NCBI GenBank assembly: GCA_030737835.1
Contig: CM060853.1
Span: 3,387,152-3,451,151, forward strand
Source of the DNA: Acorus gramineus
Taxonomy: Eukaryota > Streptophyta > Magnoliopsida > Acorales > Acoraceae
Reading direction: 5' to 3'
Length of the DNA: 64,000 nucleotides
Below, piece by piece: positions 12,037-20,703 of this stretch. The notes beneath the pieces were generated by a model, which ran no database searches, had not been told where the DNA came from, and was given only the letters and a program-made list of their open reading frames with translations. Both the position numbers and the translations under genes were made by a program. The first letter of the stretch is position 1. Every line of letters starts with the position of its first letter.

Positions 12037-13135
12037 GGTGTCATGTGATGTGAAGCACCTGAATAAAAAATCCAATGAACAGGAGTACCCGAAGTAGTAG
12101 AGAAAGCAGAGGGAATAGAAGAACCAGGAGGAGGTTGCTGTATGATCAGCTGATCGAGGCTCTCTCGGATACGCCCAAGCTGATCTGTGTATGAAGACGG
12201 AGCGTCAGTAGCAACAGCAACAGAAGTATGGGGAGCAGTGGGGCGACGCTGTCCTCTTCCTTTTGGTCCAAAGCGCTTTTCAGGATGAAGCTTCCAACAG
12301 TCGGCGATCGGATGTCCAGTCCTCTTGCAGTGAGCACATAATGTATTCTTTCGAGAGGAGCCTGTGAGAGTCGTAGGAGGAGTAGCTGCCAAGACACCCT
12401 CATAAGTGGAAGATGGAGTGGACTGGCGCAATGCAATGGTGCGAAGACGAGTCTCCTCAGCAACAACCTCAGTGACAACGGATTCCAGTCGAGGAAGTGG
12501 ATCCCGATGTATGAGTTGACCGGCCAATGCGGAAAACTCTGGACGAAGAGCCATCAGATACTGGTACAACTCGCGACGATCACGAAAAGCTTCTCGCTCA
12601 GCGGGAGTGGCCATCGGTCCAGGCTCAAGCGCACGAAGCTCCCTGAAGTTTGCCCTCATGCGGCCATATAGAGTCTGGGCAGATAGATCACCTTGAGTAG
12701 CAGTCTGAGTGTCGATCAGAAGTTGATATTCACAAGCACCGCTTTTCTCTACAAAGCGATCACAAAGATGAGTTCATAGTGCGGCAGACGACGAAAAACC
12801 AGTGAGATCTGCTCGGATTGAACGATCAACAGAGTTGATCAAATAGGAGAGTACGCGTCTGTCCCGTGTGTGCCAGGTGATATATGTCAGGTCTTGATCA
12901 GACGGTTGCACAATAGAACCATCAATATAACTGACAAGATGACAACGATCAAGAGCTCTCCGTACCGTAATGTGCCAGGGTGACCAATCTTCGGCAAAAC
13001 TGAGACGAATATCGGTTGAGTATTGTCCCAAAAATTCTCAAAACATGCCATCTGAGAGAGAGTAGCAGCCTGAGAGAGATCAGAAACCTTCGAAGTTGGT
13101 AACGGAAGAGTAGGGTCGTCGTTGGTTTCTGACAT
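12037..13135 (-). pseudogene. Copia gag and protease start, broken
   Basis: On the minus strand gag starts near 13135 (MSETNDDPTLPLPTSKVSD). A frameshift follows near 13030 in a T/A run, then a stretch containing RALDRCHLVSYIDGS, then an in-frame TGA at 12774-12776 where a Trp codon is expected. The remainder reads to a CCHC zinc knuckle (CAHCKRTGHPIADC), a basic linker and the start of protease. The protease active-site triad is altered: FYSGASHH has Tyr where aspartic proteases need Asp. The reading frame is then cut by the solo LTR. So this part carries one frameshift, one nonsense change, one active-site change and one insertion. Confidence 0.88.
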
Positions 13136-13379
13136 TGTGCAGAACCACTCGGATGAGGATCAGAAGCAGACGAGGACGTAGAGCACAAAAAATCGAGCAA
13201 AATGGACTCCTGGATCACCTTAATCGGACTTCCGGAGAGGAAGTTATGACCGATTTAGTGATTGGAAGTCTCAAGAAGGTGTCGGAGGCAGAGAGCGGCC
13301 GGAGGCGGCAGAGGGCGGCCGGAGGAGCCGGATGGCGGCCGGAGGTGACCGGAGGGCAGACTCGGGTCGCGTCCCGGGC

Positions 13380-13880
13380 CGGGTTCACGGATCCGGGTCG
13401 GATGCTGGGCCGGGTTCGCGGATCCGGGTTGCTGGGCCGGGTTCGCGGATCCGGGTCGGATGCTGGGAGGACTCGGGTCGGATGCTGGGAGTGCTCGGGT
13501 TGGGTGCCGGGTCGGGCGCGCGAGATGATCCGGAACGCTCGATACAGGCTGGCAGGAGCTGTCCCAGCAGATCCCGGGAAATCCGGGCAGGATCAGCGGT
13601 GCCCGGGCAGATCTGTCGGGCGCGACAGATCCCGAGTAATCCGGGCAGATTCAACCGCGCGGCAGGGCACGACGTGGCAGGGCGCGACGCGGCAGGGCAC
13701 TGCGCGGTAGGGCGCGGCGTGGCAGGGCACCGGGCAGGGCAGGGCTGGGCACGCGGCAGGGCTGGGTGCGGCGTGGCAGGGCACCGGGCAGGGCAGGGCA
13801 GGGCTGCGCGAGCAGTGGCAGGGCGGCGCGCGGCAGCGGCAGCGGCAGAGGCGGCGATGGCAGCGGTAGGGGCACGACGG
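13380..13880. repeat. GC-rich tandem repeats in the Copia leader
   Basis: Between the primer-binding site and gag lie two abutting minisatellites. The first (about 13380-13500) repeats GGGTTCGCGGATCCGGGTCG-type units. The second (about 13665-13830) repeats the 10-11-bp word GGCAGGGCACG with variants. The GC content stands far above the surrounding AT-rich DNA. ORFs here on both strands are repeat artefacts. Confidence 0.8.
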
Positions 13881-13940
13881 CGACGGCGAAGGATTCCAAA
13901 AAAAAAAACTAGGGTTTTTTAATTTCTGGCTCTGATACCA

Positions 13941-14075
13941 TGATAGAAACAGAGAATAAAATAATGGGAATCCTTGTATTCCACTTAGGGTTTAATCCCT
14001 TTATATATACGAATGTGTAGGAGTTACACGTGTAATACAGTACACACATTATAAGATAACACATATAATCTAACA
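13941..14075 (-). repeat. 5' LTR of the first Copia element
   Basis: This 135-bp LTR is followed, on the minus strand, by the initiator-Met primer-binding site. It is flanked on the plus side by the target duplication CATCT. Confidence 0.93.
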
Positions 14076-15700
14076 CATCTGTTCAAATCTCTTTATTAGA
14101 TCAATTGACTAGCAAGAGTTCCTTGCAATATAAAAAAAAAATATCTATTCAGTTAACTTGCAAATTTGTAATTGAATTCTCAACACGTAGTCTTCTCTGT
14201 AGCTATGAATCTGTACATTAACATAATATATTCTGCATTGGGAGGGTGTTGTTGCAAATTGTGCCAACCTTCTCACAATCTACATGGTATTGATAATGCA
14301 TTTCCACGAGCATTCAATAGACATTGATGAAAATCCACTTCGAATCGGAGATATTTGTTCATCAAACCTGGTTGAGTCACAGAGCATTTACTCACTCAAA
14401 TTTCTCTAGCTGTCATAGATTTGCATTCTTTTTGCTCAAATTTTTTCAACAATTCGAGTCTCATATGACTCCAATATGGCCTAGTTGACTTAACTTGGGC
14501 ACCCAAAAATCTTAGTAGAGTTTGTGTCTGCTCTCCACTAACTCTGGAATCTCATGCTGGACAGTGAAAATTGTGACCATGCTCATGCATTTGCTATCTT
14601 CTTAAGCAGCTTCATAAAGCAGAATATTGATATTGTGCTAGTGCATCTTAATATGCATTATATCATCTCTGTTTTTTTTCTTGTACCCGCGTATTTATTT
14701 TCTAAAACCAATGTGGATTTTTTTCTGGAGTTTCATAATGTTGTTCAGTTGAATATTATCACAATAATTGGACTTGATTTTTCAAGTGGTGGCCTTGATT
14801 GATTTAGATGCTTGTATTTTTTTTTGTTTTAGCATAATTGTTAATTACAGGGTAATACTTCTGTTACTTTAAGTTTGATCTTGTCATACCAAGCCCAAGA
14901 AAAAAGGTTGATCATGTCATGTCAATCTTATTTGATTTTATTTGAAATAATAATCTTTGGCATTAAATCTGCCTGATGAATAGGAATATAAATTAAATGT
15001 TGATCTTCAAATAGTTAAGTAGCTTCTGATACTTCTTTGAAACATTGTTTAATATAGAATTTGTAAGTGTCAACACCCTTCAGTCATTAAGTAGTTGCAA
15101 TGCAATATTGCTAACATTTATACTCATTTGACTTTGTAGCGCAACACGATATCGCAATATTTGCAGCCATTAGTTTAAGGAAGGCATACATTGGGCGTTT
15201 TACAAAGGCACATGCAAAATGTGATTGACTTTTGTCAAGATAGCACACCTCTTCCGATGTCCACACCTCCATTGACTATTCCCACCACAGAACGTCGCAG
15301 TAAAAGAGTTAGTGATCGTCGATCACAACAATGATGATCAATGTGTGGTTGTTTAATATTTTTTTGAATGAGCTGATATACAATGCTCAATGTTTCTTGC
15401 TGTTCAATGTTAAATTTTGAATGTGTGTCTCACAAACATGAAGAAAAGTACAGATACACAAAATTGGAGAATGTGTAGTTGTATTAGATGGTTGGTTGGG
15501 TGATGCAGTAATAGAATTTGATGATTATCTACTCTATGCAGTTATCCAACTCAATATAACTTGTTGATTTAAGTGTTACATTTGACAGGAGAGCATCCTA
15601 TTAAAAGTTGTTGTGTATTATTTCATTTTTAAGTGTTGTTACCCAACGATGGACATCCCTAATTGTAGTGTATTAAAATTTGTTGTGTATTATTTCATTT
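14076..15700 (+). other. Flank of the Copia insertion; possible terminal exon of an unrecognised gene
   Basis: Mostly AT-rich, intron-like sequence. The reading frame open at 6529 remains open past 14081 for about 40 codons once one target copy and the element are ignored. At about 15190-15334 another frame reads a Pro/Ser/Arg-rich tail (STPPLTIPTTERRSKRVSDR) ending in TGA at 15332-15334, which looks like a genuine C-terminus. I cannot assign it to a family. Confidence 0.25.
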
Positions 15701-15708
15701 GACAGTAG

Positions 15709-16430
15709 GGAGCTTCGGTCAACACTAGGTATGTCGAACGGGTTACAGTAAACAATTGTATGATTTCTGAAGGCATCGACATCTCCTTTGTCGAGCAATG
15801 GAGCTTCGGTTGACACTGGGGATGTTGAACAGGTTACAGGAAACAATTGTATGATTCTGAAGGCGTCGACATCTCTTTTGTCGAGAAATGGAGCTTCAGT
15901 CGACACTGGAGATGTTGAACAAGTTACAGTAAACAATTGTATGATTTCTGAAGGCATCAACATCTCCTTGATTGAGAAATGGAGCGCCGATCGACATTGG
16001 GGATGTCGAATGGGTTACAGTAAACAATTGTATAATTCTGAAGGCATCGACATCTCTTTTGTCGAGAAATGGAGCTTCGGTCGACACTGGAGATGTCAAA
16101 CGGGTTACAGTAAACAATTATATGATTTCTGAAGGCATCGACATCTCCTTTGTTGAGAAATGGAGCGTCGGTCAACACTGGGGATGTCGAACTGGTTACA
16201 GTAAACAATTGTATGATTCTGAAGGCATCAACATCTCTTTTGTCGAGAAATGGAGCTTCGGTCGACACTAGAGATGTTGAACAGGTTATTATTTTATGAT
16301 TTCTGAAGGCATCGACATCTCCTTGATTGAGAAATGGAGCGTCGGTCGACATTGGGGATGTCGAATGAGTTACAGAAAAGAATTGTGTGATTTCTGTAAG
16401 TATCGACACCATAGATGTCAGATGAAGTAG
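15709..16430. repeat. 90/91-bp tandem array with 181-bp dimer structure
   Basis: Eight consecutive units begin GGAGCTTCGG or GGAGCGTCGG at 15709, 15800, 15890, 15981, 16071, 16162, 16252 and 16336, spacings 91, 90, 91, 90, 91, 90 and 84. Units alternate: one type has ATGATTTCTGAAGG with CATCTCC, the other ATGATTCTGAAGG with CATCTCT. Alternation means the array grew as a dimer of about 181 bp. Each unit holds GTCGAC-type words and GGTTACAGTAAACAATTGTA. ORFs crossing it on both strands are by-products. Confidence 0.92.
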
Positions 16431-16527
16431 TGCAGGTCGACAATACAACTGTCAATAATATCAGACTAAATTTTTTAAGTTATGTTATGTCATAAATCCT
16501 CATATATTTTTCCATACAAAATTACTC

Positions 16528-16885
16528 TCATGGGTGTCCATATATCACTCTAAATAAAGTTACAACCATATCATGTATATACCATCTATACAAAATTACA
16601 ACCCTTTCGCATATACTCTTAGGGTCGGAGACATCCGATCTACCAATTACAACAATTACTCCAACACATTGGCCGACCCTCTTCACCCATTCTATCAATT
16701 CTTTGCAATTATCAAAGGCCTGAAACAATTGCAACAAGCAAAATATTGGTATGTTTGCTAAAATTTGATATATAAACACATTTACTAGAGATGCCATTGT
16801 CAATTACCAATTCACAAGTGAAGTGTTCCGTGGTGTCGATACTAACAACATCTTCATAGTTTGATGCAAATGGGTTGATTTCATT
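16528..16885 (-). pseudogene. Mutator-like transposase N-terminal fragment (tentative)
   Basis: Two minus-strand exons can be read: 16885-16808 (acceptor CTGTAG, donor GAATTG then GTAATT) and one from 16719 leftward after TTGTTTCAG. They join in phase 0. The second encodes NCKELIEWVKRVGQCVGVIV followed by VIGRSD. The pattern of a Glu-Leu-x-x-Trp helix, a hydrophobic strand and an I-x-R-S-D end resembles the N-terminal domain of plant MULE proteins. No MULE catalytic domain is visible; the tandem array lies immediately downstream. Assignment rests on remembered family pattern only. Confidence 0.35.
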
Positions 16886-16889
16886 CTAC

Positions 16890-17830
16890 AGTTAAGATAC
16901 AACATTCCATATTAATAACCAAGGAATCATAAACTTTACTACATTGCTATGCAGTCTCACAAAAACTAACCTCATTAGCCATTGTTTAGATGTTTGGAGA
17001 ATTTATGGATGCCAACGTCAAACGAACCAATAAAATCCTAAAAGACGATATATTCCATTAGTTTACAAATAAATTTAAACCATTTAATGGCAAAAAACTC
17101 ATAAAACACATAAATTCACACACACACACACACACACACTATATATATATATATAGCATAACCCTCACCATCATCCTCACAACCATAAAAAAAAAGCATG
17201 TATTATGAAACCCTAAACATAGCACAACCACCACACCACAATGCAGCAGCAGCAGCAGCACCACCACCTCCACCACTAATACAACCACAACAATAAAAAA
17301 ATAACACCAGTACAACATTGAAGACCACCAGAAGAAAATAAATAACTTTTCAATAAGAACAAACATTACCTCATATAAATGTGTGCTCCTTTGTGAATTT
17401 GTTGTAATCTAGGGCATCAATTTCACATGGAAACAAATAGGTGGTTGCTCGAGAGATCGCCGGTGATGATGGCTGCAATGGGAGCCAAACCTCGCTCGCT
17501 AGAGATGTGGCCGACCGGCGGAAAGAGAAGGGGAGGGCACGATAGAGAGAAAGGGCGCGAAGGGTGTTTTTGGGGGTGGGTAGTATCTTCAAATACCTAT
17601 TTATGGGGTGTATAAAAGAGAGGGTGGTTTTGGTTGAAAATGGGGTAACATTGGTAGGGGTGGTTTTGGTTGAAAATGGGGTGACATTGGTGGGGGTGAT
17701 TTTCTTTTGGTTTTGAAGTTCATATAAACAGTTAATTAGGGGGTGGTTTTCTCATTGAAGGGGGGGGGGGTATATCACCCGCTAAAGATAAAGGTATTCT
17801 AAGAGAGACCACATTCAATCAGGTTTCTAA
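16890..17830. other. Intergenic or transposon arm with microsatellites
   Basis: Contains a (CA)n(TA)n run near 17117-17155, a CAG/CAC trinucleotide patch near 17238-17275, a C/G-rich patch at 17440-17600 with a 73-codon minus-strand ORF (17592-17371) that looks like a leader exon, and two near-identical words GGTGGTTTTGGTTGAAAATG at about 17620 and 17660. A run of 10 or more G lies at 17761. No gene is recognised. Confidence 0.45.
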
Positions 17831-18075
17831 ATATCATCGGCATCCAATTGAAGAGTAACATTTATATTCAACAATTAATTGCACAATTTGATTTGTAGGT
17901 TAAAGTTCAATTGTTGAGTACATTTGTCACTCTTTTATTAAATACTAATGATACAGACTAAAGATCCAGACTTATTTTAAGAAGCCCTGTTAACAACATA
18001 TCAAACCCAACTGCATTAATTTTTTAAAAAAATGTGATGTCTTTTTTACAATCACAATTCCAGTCTTTTATACAT

Positions 18076-18350
18076 GGGATTTTTAGTTTTAAGTCCCCAC
18101 AAACCATCATATTTAGTGATCGATCCCTCCCTTCTTTGTATTTAGGTTTTAGTCCCCAGATTTAAATGATAGTTCCTTTTTAGTCCCTGAGAGGGACCTA
18201 TCCATAAATTATTTAATTTACTTTTTAATCCCTATGAGGGACCTATTCATGAATTATCCTTTAAATTGGGGGACTAAAACCTAAATACGAAGAAGGGAGG
18301 GATCGATCACTAAATATGATGGTTTGTGGGGACTTAAAACTAAAAATCCA
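18076..18350. mobile_element. Foldback MITE with 9-bp TSD (Mutator-type)
   Basis: A 275-bp element has inverted repeats of roughly 90 bp with very few mismatches, starting GGGATTTTTAGTTTTAAGTC on the left against TGGATTTTTAGTTTTAAGTC on the right (minus strand). The 9-bp TTTATACAT flanks it exactly (18067-18075 and 18351-18359). A 9-bp duplication is typical of Mutator-like elements. The two arms almost meet, so a transcript would fold into a long hairpin. Confidence 0.9.
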
Positions 18351-18359
18351 TTTATACAT

Positions 18360-20700
18360 TGATACCTCTATTAATGAAGTATATGCTTTATTATAAAAAT
18401 TCCACATTTATTTATATATAAATAATGAATGCATACAATTTATTAAAGTATGTAGTTTTTTTTTTTTTTTTAAAGCGTGCATCTTAGTAGATGGAGTATA
18501 TTATTTTACAAAACAAATTATTACATTTGTGAAATGAAAGTGGGGCTAAAATGACTGCAAGTAACACTTTCCTTCTAAGAATTCAATTTTCATTGGATCA
18601 AGATCTCTATGAATAAGCCTGGATATTTTTTTTAATATCATGTTTAATCATATAAGACCGTTAAATACAAATGATATGTGAGATAAAAATATTTAATTGA
18701 TAGGATTATTTGCAAGATTCGTAGAAATTTTATAATTGAGATGTAATTTTGTTGGAAGATGGGTTCTCTCTTGCTTTGCAATCTTCGTAGTATGTTTATG
18801 TATTTTCCTTTTGAGCCCTTATTCGATTAGAAAAACGATACGTCTAGTCCTCATTACCGCTCCATTTGCAATCCACATTTTTTTTAAAAAAAAAGATAAT
18901 ATACTCTCTGATTATTTTTAAATGAAATAAAGTATATACTGAGATACAATGATATATTTTTTTCAATGTGAAAAAATAAATTAATCAATACATTATGATA
19001 GTGCAATATATGCTATGCTATTTATTAGGGCTGAAAAATGAGCTGTAAAACGGATTGAGTGTATCAATGCTTATTTGATTAATGAACAGGATGCCTACTG
19101 CTTTAAAAAATTCAAAATCATGAATGAACTATTTCTATTTTTATTATTTTTTTAAACTGCGTTAATCTGAATTAATTAGGATTTCTCAATTAGTTCTTTT
19201 TTTAATATTTATTGTTTTAAAAATAAAGTATATTGCATAGAATCTAAATCGAGATTAAATAACAAAAAACAACTGTAATTACAATTTTTTTATGAATCTA
19301 TCAAAAATTTAGTTTCTAAAAAACTATTTCCAAAAGCTACTTTAATTGAACATCTATTTTGCAATCTGATTTTTACACGGTCCCTCTATCTTAAATAGAG
19401 GGGCTCAATTATTTGCACCCCTGTCTTTTGCTAAGCACACCCAAATAAGGGTCATGGATGTAAGATCCATTTATAGTCAGTTCTTTACACACCCAACAAT
19501 ATAAACCATATAAACAGGTTAGACAGTATTTATGTCGACAAAATCTTATATCGTAGACACATCATCGATCAAATGAAATAGGAGAAAAACTGTAGGTTCT
19601 GAAAATATGGTAGACAATGCTGATGTCAACCAAATCTTATATCGTCGATTGAAGACGACAGGAGAAAAATTTGTTAGTTCTAAAAGGTTAGACAATATTA
19701 ATGTTGACTAAATGTAGACATACCGTTAGTTAACGAGGTCCTGGAAACAAAGTTCATAGCATTTGCCTCTCTTCATTATGTTCATTTATATGGTGTTGGC
19801 ACATGTAGATATATCATGCTTTTTTTTTGAGATTTGGAGGGACAAATGAAATGTTAATAATTTTTCTGAAATAATCGACATAGGGGTGTTTATGAAATGT
19901 GAAACCGTCGACACTTACATTGTCTATACATGCAAAACACTGCCTCTCCGCCTTCTCGGAGCTCCGCGGACGTCAAGGACTACCGACGTATCTTCTTGGA
20001 TGCGCTCTTCCTCACCTGGCCCAACCCCGCCCTATGCCCCAACCCCACCCCTTCCTCCTACTTTTGCATTACTTGGGATGTTTAAAACACTCAGCTTTTT
20101 GGTGGGGTGTTGAAAAACATGGGTGTGTGAGATAAAACGGGGGTGCACCCCAAATGGAGACCCTCATACATGAGCATCAAATATTTGGATCACACCCATC
20201 CACCCGTTTAAACATTGTTTGTAGATTAGAAGATACTAGCTGGATGTATGTGCACCCGCGCGTAATCTATACTCGGTTTGAATTGAATTATATAAGCTAC
20301 TTTATAATGATTAAAAGATAAACAAGAGTCCATATTATTATAAGCAATTCTTCTAAAACAAAAAGAATGTTTGATAACTAGGGTTCTATCATGTATATTT
20401 TATATTTTTGAAACAAAATATTTATTATTGTATTTCAGCATATACTTATTTTTTATATAATAATTCCATTGACAACTCGAAATACACCCTCATATACCTC
20501 TTTATTCATTTAATAGTCATCTAACGATGTATATATATACCTCTGTCTGTGAGATATATACCTTATTAATTTTTTTAACGTTTACTAAAAATGAGTACAT
20601 TAAATTCTAAATGATGCAATGTTTACTATTTTAAAAAATTAAAATATGTGATAACTGCATTTGGGGTTGTATTTGAGACTGTATATAACATTAAGTGAAA
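18360..20700. other. AT-rich intergenic DNA, no gene recognised
   Basis: Mostly A/T runs. A short C-rich patch at 19930-20160 holds overlapping ORFs without domains. Near 20236-20262 the minus strand reads GCGCGGGTGCAC then CAGCTAGT, which faintly resembles a Helitron 3' end, but no partner terminus was found. Confidence 0.5.
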
Positions 20701-20703
20701 ATC

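Larger units (their letters stand above)
6530..14075 (-). mobile_element. Copia-type LTR retrotransposon with a nested insertion
   Basis: The LTRs are 135 bp each (6530-6664 and 13941-14075), begin TGATAGAAAC and end TCTAACA on the plus strand, and differ at 5 positions. The target duplication is CATCT (6525-6529 and 14076-14080). The primer-binding site for initiator tRNA-Met (TGGTATCAGAGC on the minus strand) lies at 13929-13940 and a purine tract (GAGGAGGGC) abuts the 3' LTR at 6665. Internal order on the minus strand is leader, gag, protease, integrase, reverse transcriptase, RNase H, which is the Copia order. A solo LTR splits the protease region, and stops, frameshifts and active-site substitutions show the copy is dead as an autonomous unit. 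Confidence 0.95.
4708..17782. mobile_element. Candidate large decayed Mutator-like element (low confidence)
   Basis: The outer arms look like diverged inverted repeats: the left arm reads ACACCCCATTTAATGGAATACC and, further in, AAAACCACCCCCAT; the right arm, read on the minus strand, has CCCCCTTCAATGAGAAAACC, with CACCCCAT motifs inward. Flanks carry TAAAGATTA (4699-4707) and TAAAGATAA (17783-17791), an 8/9 match consistent with a 9-bp Mutator-type target duplication. Inside, on the minus strand near 16.5-16.9 kb, are exons resembling the N-terminal part of plant Mutator-like transposases. The rest of the 13 kb is mostly later insertions. The arms are too diverged for certainty. Confidence 0.3.

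Noticed and set aside
15673..16448. ORFs across the 90/91-bp array on both strands
   Set aside because: They are tandem-repeat artefacts; the 181-base dimer is not a multiple of three and there is no start context or domain.
20236..20262. Helitron-like 3' terminus on the minus strand
   Set aside because: Only a short GC-rich word followed by CTAGT; no convincing hairpin and no partner 5' end were found.
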